In this document: positions 34,073 to 47,225 of the stretch, one piece after another | How positions within the stretch are numbered: position 1 is the first letter of the stretch | How the letters are laid out: each line of letters starts with the position of its first letter | From: Protea cynaroides | Taxonomy: Eukaryota > Streptophyta > Magnoliopsida > Proteales > Proteaceae | Reading direction: 5' to 3' | DNA length: 64,000 nt | Assembly: GCA_028583415.1 (NCBI GenBank) | Contig: CM053267.1 | Location: 22,017,814 to 22,081,813, forward strand | The notes under the pieces: model-generated | Told to the model about the DNA's origin: nothing | Databases searched by the model: none | What the model saw: the letters and a program-made list of their open reading frames with translations, nothing else | Translations under genes and position numbers: made by a program

Positions 34073-36219
34073 TGTCACACCCCAATTCTGGTTGAACCAG
34101 AAGTATAAGTGAACCGTCACTGAACCAACGATTCACACCAGGATCTCAATAAGACCGTGTCCACTCATACAAACTAGTGCACATAACTATAATCAGAATA
34201 TAATTAAATACAACGTAAGTCTTAAATTAATTGAACTGAGTGCTGCTTTCGATAAATAAATTATCCAGTTTCAAAAATACCAAAACATAAATAAATATCT
34301 TTACATCTCAATTACAAATCCAACTGAAAATAAATAAAGAAACAAAACCAACATCCTTAAGGTACACGCAGAAAGGGCACTCGCATGAAGCGTCATGCTT
34401 GTCCTCCCCTGCTTGCATTTCTAAAGCAGCAACTCCTCCATATACTGGAGTGTCTATGAAGTCCTCCATAGTATAACCTGCATCAACATCTAAAAACATG
34501 TATATATACAAGGGTGAGCTCTCAACTTAGCTCAGTAAGACAATCAGACAATGCAACAAACATATGCATGAGTAACATTCACATTATGGTTTGGTTTTAA
34601 GTTTTCAATGTGCTCAAGAAAGGATTGGCGGCCACCGCACCTCTATACACAAGTGTGTGAAGCCGCCCAATGGATCAAACACCACTGTAGTCCCACATCC
34701 ACCCACCATGGAATAGAGATAGAACTAAAGCGTCCAGATCAAACACCGCCAATACTTCCCCTAATACCCTACCCATACCAACACGTAAGCCCCTATTGGC
34801 GAGGGCTTGCAAGCTGGGCTCACAACTAACCAATCCTATATGTCATCACAGTAGGCCCTATCCCAGCACAGCTCCCTATGGCATAGAGATAGAGCTAGAG
34901 TCTAGTGGCCAGGCCAAAGACCACAATGCCACTTCCTCCCCCTGATACCCTACCCGCACCAAGCATGCTAAGATAAAAGCGATACAAAAAGGTGCTAGTG
35001 TCAGGATTGATCCCAGACCCCAGGCCCTTTCTATTCCACACACCAATGAAAACAATCACATGTCTAACAGTCACATCCTAGCATAGTGTGTATGCATGAA
35101 CAATATAATAATTGAAAGTAAAGATGACATACGAGTATACACAAACATCAGTCCATATAATCATCATTACTATCAATGTTTTACTGTTATTAAATTATTA
35201 GGGTTTAGGTCTGATTCCCTTACCTGATGCTTGTTTGATAGCTTGCTCCGCGTCACAGAATCCAAACTCACTATCACAAGGTCCTACATGATGTCAGGGT
35301 TGAATTAAAATTAGTTTCTTAGGGTTTATGTTGGTCAAAAAATCAACTCGATAAAAAACACTCCTCACAGTGCAGACTGGTCGCAGGTACTGGTCACAGG
35401 TACCAGTTGCGGTACTATGGGGAAAGGTGTGATGGTCCCCATAGACCAGTCCCTGGAAGGTACCGGTCGTAGTAATGGTCGCATAAGGTGCGATCAGTAT
35501 GGTCGATCGGTATGTCTCCGAAAGACCATACGCTTTGGTCTCGCCTTCCGTCGGTCACCCCCTATTGATCCTAGGGTTTCTCCTATACATTCTAGGTCTA
35601 AGCAATGAGTTAGAGTTGTTTCAAACTCTATTCAAGTCCTAATTTCGATGATCCTCAACCTAGAACTTGAATCTAGGGTTTATCGACTGTATTAGGGTTT
35701 GACGGCAAATTCAGGTTTTGATCAATATTGCATGGTATTGATCCATTCATGACTTAACTTAGAGGAATGTTCAAGCACTTACCATTGGTTCGCAGTAGAG
35801 TGTTCTTCGTCCAACGGCAACAGCGGCTCCTCTCCCTCCTTCCTTAGCTCTTTCTACTTCTTCGAACTCTTTCTCCTCTCTAGGGTTTGTGAGAATCAAT
35901 TAAAGAGATTTTAGGAGGTTTATGGGTCCTTAAATAAGCTAGGGTTGAGTTTAGGAAGCCCCCTAACATTAGGAAAGTCCTTTGGATTGAAATTTAAAAA
36001 GTGGGTCCTGCAGAGATCCATTTTCGGATCTAAGTGGTCTGCCTGTGCAGAGATACCGATCGACCGGTACCATCGACCAGTATGAATTAATTATCATACA
36101 TGGTCCATTTTCATAACTGGTTGTGATCTGTTCGTCCCGTCTGGCCCGGTGATGATTGGAAGACCTGTTACGACATGAATTAAAGGTTTGGATCGGGTTC
36201 ATGGAGTGCGGGTCTTACA
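34073..36219 (-). repeat. 5' LTR of element C
   Basis: The LTR is 2147 bp, TGTCACACCCC...GGTCTTACA on the plus strand, and is a relative of the A LTR. On minus it has a TATA-like TTATTTAAGG near 35935, a donor CCAATG/GTAAGTGC at 35783/35782, an ACCGGT-type array (35345-35520), a 60-nt exon (35224-35283, acceptor ATGTAG, donor CATCAG/GTAAGG) and the conserved coding exon (34359-34489). Confidence 0.93.
34359..34489 (-). pseudogene. Conserved LTR-encoded exon (element C)
   Basis: It keeps D-V-D-A-G-Y, V-Y-G-G-V-A-A-L and H-D-A-S-C-E-C-P-F-C-V-Y-L. One base is lost at the stop, so the frame runs on to 34308. The spliced frame through exons 1 and 2 is open for the last dozen codons of exon 1 and aligns with A (for example T-K-N-T-L against T-K-K-T-L). 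Confidence 0.55.
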
Positions 36220-37227
36220 TGTGAGCAAGGTGTGCTCTATGAATCGATTTCTTCCATCATTGAAGGTTGTTGAAGAATTTTGAGAGCGTATGGAGCTCTA
36301 AAAAGTATTGCTGGGCATTCAAAAATATTGGTTGTAAGATTTTCTCATTCCCTATCTTTTTATTGCTTTCTATGCATTGTAGCTAACATAGGTAAAAAAA
36401 AAAGTAGAATACCTACTTAGTCTTGGGGAATTCATTGTTGGGCATTGCTATAACCCCCAAAACCTTTCTTTTGTTTTGTGTTCAGTGGGTGCTAGACACT
36501 GGCTATCATAACCTGAATCTTGGCATTATTTGTCCTCTCAGTTTTATGCTAGGAAAACTTAAGGTTAGTATCCTTGTCTGGTAAGAGACTAAAAGCTAAG
36601 TTGAGTAAATAAGGAGCCCGTTGGGCATTACTCCTTGGGCTAGCCATCACACACTATGGTGGTGAATCACGTAATATCCTTGTGTTCATTGTTTTATTTT
36701 TTGATATATTTCAGAGTACATAGAATGGCTTGCAGAGTAGGTGTGCAAATCTAGTAGACCTGGCCACTGAGTGGAAGCGAGGTAGATTTGCATACGCTTA
36801 TGTGTGTGTTGAAAGTTTGGTTCTCCATCAGCTCTGGGAAGCAGTAAAAGTTAAGAAAAATCAGAGAAAAATTTTAGACACTGATTCACCCCCCTCTCAG
36901 TGTCGACTCAAGTTCATCAAATACATCTTCATAGTAAGATCTTGAGTTAAACAGTGAAACCTTAAATTCTTGAGTGAGAAGAGAGAATTTCATGAAGAAA
37001 TCTACTAAACATTAGCATTATCGCTTTTGAATAAAACTGTTATGTTGATTTTTGTTTACATTTTCCAAGTGACCTTCGACTATGACATATGGTGTCTCTT
37101 GATTTTTTGGACTGGTTCTTGATTTATAATGTGCATATTCTTTGAATTCCATTGGGTTGAAAACAAGAAAAGTTTACTTAGTATTAATTTTGCCTAAGGA
37201 TGTGTAAAAATTAATTCTGGGGGTATT
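36220..37227. other. Old insertion host of element C, no gene
   Basis: The first five bases should be the target duplication of C. No coding family is recognised. The words ATTCACCCCCCTCTCAG at 36884-36900 resemble the 3' end of some copia LTRs. A G-rich run CTGGGGGTATT precedes the LTR-like start at 37228 and could be an old polypurine tract, so this may be an eroded retrotransposon interior. Confidence 0.35.
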
Positions 37228-38700
37228 TGATAAGTGTGCGATTTTTTATTTTTATTCCCTTTACATTATGATTTTTAATGTATTTTATCCCTTATTGAGC
37301 TTATTAGAATTTATTCTATAAGTTTGGCATATTTTAGAGACTTTGTGAATTAATTGCTAAAGGATAATAAAATTCCAGCATTATTAATATTGACATTCTA
37401 AGCTTCATACAGGTTTATGATGTGGAAAGAGTTTCAGAATTGAAAAGTGGTATTCAGTAAAGTTGCAGAGGATGTCTCAAGCTTTCTAGAATGATATTAT
37501 GGAGAAACTCCGAGTTTGACTAGGCCTCCAAATGTTGCCTTAAAATTTGACTTAAAAATTTGATCTAAATCCGAATCTGAATCGAAGCAGCTACATGATC
37601 TGAATAAAGCATTCAACGATGGATGAAATTTTCATAGAGAGTTTCCTAATCAAGTTAGGATACCTAAAGTAGAAGAAATTAAATTAATTTGGTATTTGAA
37701 TTAGATAGGGAAACTACTATTCTAGTATATACTCCATGGAAGGAAGAAAACTTTACAATTTTAGAATTTTAAACAAAGAAGGAATTCTAAGCTACAAAGG
37801 ATTACCAGTGCTCTATATAGAGTACTGGTGTTGAAGATAGTCTCCCTCTTTCTGGCTGAAAATTTTAATAGCTCTATTTTTCTCTCAGAAAGGATTGTAA
37901 GGTTTGACTAGTATTCTCATTCAGTTCAAGGGGATTTTGAAGCCTAAACTCATGTCAATGGTGTAATCACTATTCAGTAACGTTGTTCTTCTTTTCTCTT
38001 TTATTGAAATTATTTATGTTATTCTTCTCTTTTTACTTATGATGTTAGTCTGAATAGTTCAGTAATGGCCTACTGAATTGGTTAGATTGATATTGATTGC
38101 TAGATCTAGAAACATATAATTGTCCTATTTTTAATCACAAGTAGCAAACAGTGGTAGATGATTATGTCCATATTTTTATCTCATCACTGTGAATAATATA
38201 ACCTAAGATAAATAATCTCCGCTTGTGTGTGATTGTTGCTTAGATTGATCTATTTACTTCTCTCTTAATGCTTCCATTGAATTAAACATTGAGAGCTTAT
38301 TCAGTGTTGTTCAATGGTTAGATTTCTCTGAAGAGCATGTTTCTGTAGAGATAATCAAGGGAAAACTCGGATAATAGAGCATATTGTTATTTAGGGTTAA
38401 TTCTAATTGTGAGGAAGTGAGTAGCGTTGCGATTAATTTTACCTATTACATGTGTGGGTGGAACCAAGAATTAAATTCTTTCTCTCTAATTATTTTCCCT
38501 ATTTACATACAATTTAATTTAACCAACCAAAACCCCCCTTCATTATTGTATTTTTTTAGCATTAATTAGTATATTTAGTTTGAGTAGAATATAAATCTTG
38601 ATCAAATCATTCTCTGTAGGAACGACCTTTGCTTACCCTGTTTACAGTTTACAAATTAGGTTAGCAAAGAAATACATAATTGATTTGGTGCAATCGACAC
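37228..38700 (+). repeat. Possible LTR of an unplaced gypsy-type element
   Basis: It begins TGATAAGTGTGCGA after a G-rich run. Near its end, GTAGGAACGACCTTTGCTTA resembles the 3' part of Athila/Tat-type LTRs, followed by TTTGGTGCAATCGACAC. No second copy exists in the window and the end is not fixed, so this is a weak call. Confidence 0.35.
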
Positions 38701-38849
38701 ACTACCACTAGATGCTCAATGGATCTTCTTCTAATCTCACAAAAGAAGGGTAAGCATCAAGTTACTAGTTTGCTTCTGTCTTATCCTTTTCGACATTCTT
38801 GAAGCTTATGTATGTTTAGGCCATTTAATCTAACATAAACAAGCAAGTA

Positions 38850-39696
38850 GGGTAGACCAAGTTTCTATATTCTTCTAACTTAGGGTGCCGCTATACAGGT
38901 TTGGAAAGTAAATTGTAAATGGACAAATGAAGAAATAAATAATGAATGTGAAACAAACATTGAAACAAGTAAACAAATAATGAATATGAACATGAATATA
39001 AATAAACAAATAATGAATAAAACAAACAAACATGGAAAAACAACAATAGATGGATGACCGAGCTCGAGATCTACCTCAAGCTGCCTACATATTCCAACGC
39101 AGCAGGAATCAGGCCAAATGTAGTTCTGGTAGGGTTATGATTGTGTGTGAGGTGCTCCCTTGACTAAGGAAGCATGTGTGACCATACGCGAAGGGTGAAT
39201 TCCTCGAAGAATCGCCTGACTACTTCCCCTTGCCTACGTATCTCCTCAAGGAATCAGGTCAAACATAGTTCCTAAAAGTTGATGGGCTGTTGGATCCTAG
39301 ATGGCATCACTGAAGATGTACTAGGACCTTGGCTCCCCTCACTCTGCAAGGGTGAAATATCATTTCAAAAACGATGTTGGTTGCTTTGCAAACAAACTCC
39401 TAGCTTAGGACGCAAAAGGCCTAAGGCCACAAATGAAACTGAAAAATGACTAGGTTGGAGATCAGACATGATCCCAACCATCGTTTTAAACATGAAAACA
39501 TAACACACATTTTTTGTATTTTTCCTTTCTTTCTTTCTTTCTTCTTTTTTTTTTTTTTTTGTATTTTTCTTTGAAAGATCAAAAATAGCTTTAAGCGACC
39601 AACCCTATTGGATGAATGGGCCCATGCTAGTCAATGTGTGATTTGAAAATCCCAGCAAGAATGGACTCATTGGAGTCACCCTAAATATTTCACAAT
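38850..39696 (-). repeat. Remnant of a second LARD-like LTR (left part)
   Basis: It is non-coding with A-rich runs and two hairpin modules like those of D (39085-39125 with CTACA/TGTAG arms, 39234-39270). It is interrupted at 39697 by LTR E. It probably continues after 41934 and in 45236-46409, where a D-like order of donor site, CT-rich tract and terminal GGGGGCTTACA is seen. Confidence 0.45.
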
Positions 39697-41934
39697 TATC
39701 ACACCCCAATTCCGCTCTATTCAGATTGGTGTGATGAACCGCTAACAAACCAACAGTTCAACCAGGATCTCGAGTAGGCTATATCCGTTTTATCTAAACC
39801 TCATACATCCATATTCATAATCAGAGTAAATACACAATAGCGGAAGTCTTATAATAAAATGAACTGAGAACCTACTGTGATATTAATATTTAAATAGTAA
39901 ATTATTCTGTATCAACTGAGACATAAATAAATATCAAATACATGTCCTTAACAAATCTAAATAAAGAAAACTAGAAAAATATCTAATCGAATACACATGA
40001 GTTGCACTCGCAAGAGGAGTCATGTGTATCCACTTCCTCTTCCACTTCCATCGCTGCCACGTTCCCGTACACTGGAGCATTTACATAATTTTCAACAGTC
40101 GTACCCGCATCATCAACTAAAAATATTCGACGTCGAAAGGGTGAGCACACATCACCGCTCAATGAACAAACAAAACAATGCAACAATACATATGCATGCG
40201 ATTCAATTCATATCTTTGGTCTGGTTTTACGTTTGCACTGTGCTATAGAAAGGATAGGTGACCGCCGCACCTCTATGCACGAGAGTGTGGATACGCCCGA
40301 TGAACCTCTCACCGTCGCCCACAACACCCACAATGAATATTGTACAACGAAGGTCACGTTTATCGATGCACAACTCCATACCAACAAATAAATCCCTGAT
40401 GGCTAGGGCTGCAAACGGGACTCGCTACTAACCAATCCTAATGTCAAACAGTGTATCCAAGGCCTCACCCCAGCATCCCTCAGAGCACCCGTAGAGATAG
40501 AGCTAAGGCCCCCCGATAGAGTATAGGACTCAAAGACCGAGACCCTCCTTGATGCCCTACGTCGCAATAGTTCTGCTAAGGTAATGGCGATACGATGACA
40601 TCAGTGGACATGACTTGAGTAGACCATGGCACAATATACACCCCATGAAGAACGGTCATGGCTGTACCGATTGATACCATCCCTACCCGCACCATATACA
40701 CTGGCCAAACACAAACATTCACATGCCTATTCCTATCATCATCGCCATCATCATGTTATAAACAATAAAGTAAATATGCATGAACAATTAATAGAAATAT
40801 TGGGTGACATGTTGAATGCACATACAAGCATACATGCATGGAATCAATATGGCATTGGACTCAAGAAATAAAACAGTTAACCAGTTAGTTTAGGTCTTAT
40901 TCCCTCACCTTAGCTTGTTAATAGATCCTCTTCCAAGCTTTAGAATCACTTTTATAATGTTATTATATTGCTAGAAGACCTAATAAAGTCGATAGAATTT
41001 AATTAGAATTAATTCTGAATTTAAAGACCATGCTGTTAATTGGGGGTCGGAGATAGGGTCGGAGTCATGATCGACCCCTGGTGCGACCACCCCTATTCTG
41101 GACTTCCCGAACACTGGGGGTCGATGTTCAGGGTCTGGTAGGGTCGATTGGCCATCGACCCCCTGTGCGACCCCCTGTGGGTTTTGATCAATTTTCTTCC
41201 TTTCAGTCCATTCTTCGTGTTTGGGGTCCTATGGCTTGCTCCTAAAGTCCATTCTACACACATTCTATGGTCTAAAACCATGAATCATTCACCTATATAG
41301 CTTTCATGAATTCCCCCATGGTTTTTCATGAAAACCTAACCATGGGTTGATGGTTTGGGACTCTCCGAGATCATACTCTCTTCATTACCTAACCTAAGGT
41401 CTGTAGAAAATCATGGATTAGTATCCATACCTGAGAAGAATACTCCTTCTCTGTAACTCTTCTCCTTTTTGCTTTCTTCTCTTCCTTGCTTCTCTTCTTC
41501 TTCTATTCCTTCTCTTCTCTTTCTCTCAATTTAATTAGGGTTGTAAAAGGAGTGAAAGAGGCTCAGGAACGTCCTATTTATAGAGTAGAAACTCCTAAAA
41601 TAAGTCCCATTGAGTTTAGGAAAGAGTCCAATCGAAATTAGGAAACATTCCTAATTTCTGTTTCTGGCGGTAATTGGGGGTCGATGATCCCGTCGACCCC
41701 TAAATCCTAAAGTGTCCGACCCCCTCTGTAAAACAGGTGGTCTGACAATCTGTCTTGGGGGGTCCGACCCTCCCTTGCTGGGTATCTGACCCTCCCCTTA
41801 ATTTAAGTGTTTTTGGGTCAATTTGATACCTGGGATCATGATCTCCTTCACGCCCTTGGTCCATTTGGCTCGACCATGATGGTTAAACCTGATTCAAGGT
41901 GGTAAGACTGGGTTAGTTTGATACAGGTCTTACA
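39697..41934 (-). repeat. Lone LTR E, Tekay-type, B subfamily
   Basis: The LTR is 2238 bp, from TATCACACCCC (TG mutated to TA) to GGTCTTACA. It aligns with the B LTRs throughout: conserved exon (39983-40117), exon 2 donor CTAAG/GTGAGG (near 40910), GGGTCGA arrays (41046-41170 and 41675-41800), TATA-like CTATTTATAG (near 41575) and donor CAG/GTATGG (near 41434). No primer site, polypurine tract or matching 5-bp duplication flanks it (ACAAT against GCTGG), so it is not a simple solo LTR. Confidence 0.88.
39983..40117 (-). CDS. Conserved LTR-encoded exon (LTR E)
   Basis: After the acceptor ATTTTTAG it reads V-D-D-A-G, V-E-N-Y-V-N, Y-G-N-V-A-A-M, then H-D-S-S-C-E-C-N-S-C-V-F-D and a stop. Against A the differences are largely synonymous or conservative (D/E, L/M). 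A loose ATG upstream in the same frame exists in A, B and E, but that frame is closed in C and shifted in F, so splicing is the likelier way in. Confidence 0.55.
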   Translation of the reverse strand, partial: VDDAGTTVENYVNAPVYGNVAAMEVEEEVDTHDSSCECNSCVFD

Positions 41935-42689
41935 GCTGGGGGAGGAGACTCATGCATTGCACTATTACAAATATGAAAGGTACTCCTCTTGAGGCTTAGG
42001 GATCATGCATTGAATCAGTTATAAGCAAGTTGACACTAAAGGTGACAACAAAGCAATAAAGGTTACACTTAAACATGAAAAAATATATCCACAAATACCA
42101 CATTGGCATTCAAGCACAACCAAAACATAAGGGAAGCATATTAGAAGCCAAACCATTAAAACCAGTTTTACTGTGGAAGGAGGAAGAACAAAACAAGCAA
42201 AAGACTTACCAAGTAACTAAATTCAATCTTACTAAAAATCAAATCCATCTAGTTAGATCCTACTAAGAGTGACAATGAGAATACATGTAAAGAAAAAAAG
42301 GAAATCAATTGACAATAAGAAAGTAACAAAAACTAAGCAACTTCCTCTTAACCTAACACTGATCCGATCTATGCATTGGGAAAAACATAAAACAGAAAAA
42401 CTCACTAGTAAAACTAAATGGCAAACTAGTAAAATTGAACATGAAACATAAGAGCCTAATTAAGCAACTTCATGGCTGAACACAACTGAAATAAACACCA
42501 CCCTGATTGAACTAGTAAAACAGCAAACCAAAGTAAATTTCCTATATAGAAATACTACTCTTAAAAAAAATAAAAAATAAAAAAAACAACATTGTAGAAT
42601 TTTCTAAACCTCGAACCATATTAGATTGTTGAAACAAAACTAAGACTATTTTAAAAATAAGATGAATGTAAAATAAAGGGAAATTTTCA
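41935..42689. other. A-rich remnant, no gene
   Basis: Possibly the continuation of the LARD-like sequence broken by E. Lys/Asn-rich short frames on plus (42075-42451) reflect A-rich composition, not a protein family. Confidence 0.4.
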
Positions 42690-42850
42690 CATAGTATCTA
42701 AATAGTTTGCGGAACATCACCTACCACCCATGTTTTTTAAAAACACCTACTACCCAAAATTCCGAAACATTTATCAAAAGGACCCAAAGCCTTATGATGG
42801 AGCTGTTAGATGCTGATGTCAGCAATTAACAAATTTTGGATGGAGAGTAA
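42690..42850. repeat. Third copy of a Mutator-like terminal sequence
   Basis: The words ACATCACCTACCACCCATG and GATGCTGATGTCAGC match the ends of the 47869-50010 segment. Only one end is present here; the other was not found. Confidence 0.35.
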
Positions 42851-43159
42851 TACCTTTATTGTAAGGGAAAAAGTCAAGTTTACCCTTAGTTATTTTTAAC
42901 CCTACCCCCAAATCATCTTCTTCTTCCTCTCTGTTTTTTCTGCAACATTTTATCAAAAAAGAAAAAAAAATTCCTCTGCAACTGCAATGAATCATTGCAC
43001 CATTGTTCATTTCTCACTCTCTAATATGAGATATTTTTGGGGATAGGTGAGACAAAGAAGAGGGACCCATAGGACTGCAGTATGGTCTGCTCAAGAGTTT
43101 CCCCTTTAGTTCATCATTTAGCTTGAGAGACAGAGATAGAGAGAGGGTGGGTTGGGTAT

Positions 43160-45235
43160 GGATGAAATTTCTTTTAAGGGTGGTGAAGTTGTAAGACCTG
43201 CACTCTAAAAACCCAGTCTAACCTAAGTTTCGCATCGTGATAGGCCTTCCAATCATAAACAGACCAGAAGACATAGCCGAATGATGAACCATGAGGTCTA
43301 GGTACGAAAAAGGTCGATTTCAAACTTAAATGCATGTTGTCTAGTCTGACTGGCTGAGACATACCAGTCTCATGAACAATCCGACCGGTATGTCCAAGCG
43401 GTGACATACCGTTCTAACATACCAGTCTGATGAACAGTTCGATTGGTATGTCCAGGCAGAGAGACTAGTTCGATTTGGAAACGGACTCCAGTGGGTCCCA
43501 CCTTCCAAATTTGGTTATTGGTGACCTTCCATACATGAGAAAGACTCCAAAAAGGATATTGCTCTCTATATATTCATCCTTACTCTAAGTTAAACCTCTT
43601 TTGACTCTTACAAACCCTAGAGACCGAAAAAGAGATCCGAAGAGGAGAAAGGAGTTCGAGGAAGGTCTGTAGGGGAGAAATCTATTAGGAAAAAGAGCAT
43701 CGTCATCCTTAAACCAATGATAAGTGCTTCATACCTATAGTTGCCTGTAGCATGGTGTTGGGTTCAGATCAATACTATGAAAGACTAAGTATTGATCTGA
43801 ATCTCTAGTTTCACTAAGAAACCCTAGATTTGTAAGTAGAGAATTCTAGATTTACTTTACAAGAACGTAAGGCTTTGAATGGGGAATAAAACCAGTCATA
43901 ATACTTTGTTTAATCTTGGAATGGTTAGGGAAACCCTAGAGAAAGCCTAGTCAAGGATTGATTGAAAGGGGAATCAAAAGTTGGACTCACGGACCTTGTC
44001 CGGTTGGAGTACCAGTGGCACATAAGTCTGACCAGTACTACCATTGGACTATTCGAAAAGCTTGTCAAAGTTTTCCAGTTGGACATACCGGTCTGACATT
44101 CTGCACCATGATGTCTAACCGATATGGGTGTTTTGTACTGGTTTTGAGTCCAGACTTGGTTTTGACCAACTTAAACCCTATAAATCTAATTTTAATCAAT
44201 AAATATTGTCATGTAGGACTTGTAGATGGCAAGAGTGGACTCTATGACACAGAGAAAATTTGCCATCACACGTCAGGTAAGGAACAAGACCCCAAACCCT
44301 AATTAACTAAACAGTAAAACGCTGCTTCTGTTTATGTTTATTGTTGTCTATACATATCACATGTCATCTTATTTTATTTATTGCTATTATTTGTCATGCA
44401 TACTTGTTATGCTAAAATTGTTATTTGTTAGACATGTGATTGTTTTCATTGGTGTACAGAATTTGAAGGAGAGTGGAACCCTAGATATATCCTCACACTA
44501 ACATATTTTCTTATTGTTGTTTACCTTAGCGAGTTTGGTGTGAGTAGGGTATCAGGGGGAGGACGTGGCATGGAGTTCATCATGGCTACCAGACTCGAGC
44601 CCTATCTCTATGTCATAGGGAGCTATGCTGGGGTAGGGCCATAGATACTACAATGACATATAGGACTGGTTAGATATGAAACCCACTTGCAAACCCTGGC
44701 CAATAGGGATTTAGGTATTGGTGTGGAGTAGGGTATCAGGGGGAGGACGTGGCATGTGATTCATCCTAGCTACCAGACTTGAGCCCTATCTTTATTTCGG
44801 AGTAAATTTAGTGGGCGACAGCGGTGTGTGATCTATTGGGCCTTATCACACTCTCGTGCATGGAGGTGCGGTGACTGTCAAACCTTACTATATCACTTTG
44901 CAAGTTATACCTGACCCCAATGTAATGTTATCTTATGTATTTGTATGTTGCATTGTATTATTTTTTACTGACTTAAGTTGTGAGCTCACCCCGTATATAT
45001 ACAACCTTTTTCAAATGTTGATGCAGGTTACATCGTTGAGGATTTTGTGGCTGCTCCAACATATGGGACTGTAGCTGCATTAGATGGGCATGCAAAGGAG
45101 GACGAGCATGATGCTTCATGCGAGTGTTCCTATTACATGTTTCTTTAGGAGTTAAGAGTTTATTATTTATTCTTTTCAGTTGACTATAAGAGGATGTAAT
45201 AACTTATTTATTTACATTTTGATTTGAAAATCACG
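43160..45235 (+). mobile_element. Fragment F: polypurine tract and truncated 3' LTR of a Tekay relative
   Basis: The sequence GGATGAAATTTC and a purine-rich GGGTGGTGAAG precede TGTAAGACC at 43190, exactly the 3' junction seen in A. The LTR aligns with A through exon 2 (44217-44276, 60 nt, acceptor ATGTAG, donor GTCAG/GTAAGG) and the conserved exon (45015-45148), then homology stops near 45235, about 300 bp before the expected end. The ACCGGT-type words are diverged (43340-43460, 43985-44130). The rest of the element is missing. Confidence 0.82.
45015..45148 (+). pseudogene. Conserved LTR-encoded exon (fragment F)
   Basis: It has exactly the length of the A exon (134 nt), with D-A-G-Y-I-V-E-D-F, Y-G-T-V-A-A-L and H-D-A-S-C-E-C-S-Y. 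The last Cys is replaced by Tyr and the acceptor TTTTTAG has become TTTTCAA. The spliced frame through the 60-nt exon is open, although that exon has diverged strongly from A. Confidence 0.5.
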
Positions 45236-47142
45236 ATCTAGATTAGCCATTCCACTGAGTCTTATCCCTGAGAGAATGGAAATACCCTATTCATAACCGA
45301 CACCATGGTAAGAGAAAAAGAAACAGAGATTACATGTGTATGAAGGAAGTTCAACATGCAGGTGAAGAACAATAGTAAGAAAACATATAAAGGAAATGAC
45401 AAAACAGCAACAAAGAAAATGTTATAGACTATCTAAAAAAGAACCAATTAGAGCATCGAGATGAGAATCGGAGGGAAGGGGACTGAACTGAACAAGCACA
45501 GAAAAAATGCACATAACCCATGTTGCAGTAAAGGATCGAGAAATAAAGGGATAAAAAGGGATGGGGACTTACCTGTGATTGTTGATTTGTTTTCTTTCTC
45601 TTCTGTTCCTCTTCTTCTCTCTGTTTTCGGCAGCCGACTCTCCACCTCTTTTTTCACTCTTGCTGTCTTCTTGGAGCCACGATTTCTTCTCTGCAACCGC
45701 TTCTTCAACTTCTTCTTTCCTCAATTACAGCCCCTCTATCTCTCTTTTCTCTTGGTTTTCCCAATAACAGTCCCTCTCTTTCTTCTTATCAACTTCTCAT
45801 AACAGCCAATTCTCCCTAGTTTCTCATTCTCCTACTTCCGCCTCTCACCTCCCCTATTTTTCCTTAGCCCCCCACTACTGACACACCTAGCTTGCTTTTC
45901 ACTTAATGAAAAACCCCTCTCCCTTGTTTCTCTCACTCCCTCTTTTCTCTCTCACCACCATTTCTTTGTCTCACTATTCCTTCCCCATCTTTCTGCAGAC
46001 AACAGTCGTAAACTCCCTCTCTCCCTCTCTTTTCTCTATTGCCTCTTGCTCTCCTCTTTTCTCTCTTGCCTCTTGCTCTCCTCTTTTCTCTCCTACTGTT
46101 TTGCCAACAGCCCCCTTCTCAAAAATCCTTTCCTACATAAATGACCACCCCCCCTGGGTTTAAGCTATTCTAGGGTATTATAACCTAGGCTTATTAGCTA
46201 GATACGCCTTCACAGAGACTTTATAAATTGATGCCCCATTTAGTCTAAAGTCCAATAAACCAATAAACCCACTTAAGAAAAAAATAATAGCCCAACCGTA
46301 ACATCCCCCTTCTTTATTATTTATTTTTTTCTTTGTTTAATTTTCCTAATAACCTAAATGACTAAAATACCCCTATCAAAAATAGTGATTAAAATGGGGG
46401 CTTACAAGAGGTTGCCTCCTCTCTTCACAGCGGTTCTGCTGCCTCGCCACTTCTTTCTCCCGCTCCGTTCTGCCGTCATCCCTACTCCTTTCTTTTCAAA
46501 ATCTCATTTTCACCTCCCTCTTTCCCTCTTCTTCACTCTAGCACACTCCCTCTCGGAAGTATAGACCGTTCCTGCTCACCCATTTTCTTCTCCATAAATC
46601 CGCAGCCGACACCCCCTGCCTCTTCATCTATTTCTCTCTCACTATCTCTCACAGAGCTCTACCGATGAACCGCCCCTTCAATCCTTGCTCTCCCCCTCTT
46701 AAACCACTTTTAACGAAAATGAGGAATAGACTCCCTTAGGTCATCTTTTCGATTTTCCCTTTGTTTATGTATAACTTAATCTCTTTCTTTATTAACCTAA
46801 CAACCCTCACTTTAACCTTATTTCTGAAACCAATCTAATCTTTATATAAAAAAATAAAAAAATAAAAAAAAAAAAATAAAAAAACCACAAACTAGGACTG
46901 GCCCAATTGAACTATGACAGAACGAGCCCTAAACTTGTCAAGAAAACCAAGCCCGAAAAACCAATGAGTCCAATTATTTAATCATAAACCAAACTAAGCC
47001 AAATCTATCATAAACCTAAACAAACTAAACCAAACCAAACCTAAAAAAACCTAAAACCCATACCTATTATAAGCCCAATCAACCAACTGAACCAAACCTA
47101 TCTCTACATCTTTTAGTCGGGGCAGGCCCAAACTATCCATTC

Positions 47143-47225
<83 letters not shown>

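Larger units (their letters stand above)
1..36219 (-). mobile_element. Element C: Ty3/gypsy Tekay-like retrotransposon, split by D and A
   Basis: This is a minus-strand chromovirus-type element whose 3' end lies beyond the left edge of the window. Its parts are Pol (1-1467), then the D insertion (1468-31169), then protease, Gag, an antisense ORF, the primer site and the 5' LTR (34073-36219). The break falls inside the protease/RT linker: the target duplication CAATC is at 1463-1467 and 31170-31174, and joining the flanks gives a continuous protease-family frame. The five bases after the LTR (TGTGA, 36220-36224) should be its own target duplication, but the partner is outside the window. Relative to A it has a deletion that fuses the start of gag to the antisense ORF near 32577. 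All coding parts carry nonsense changes, so it is inactive. Confidence 0.93.
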
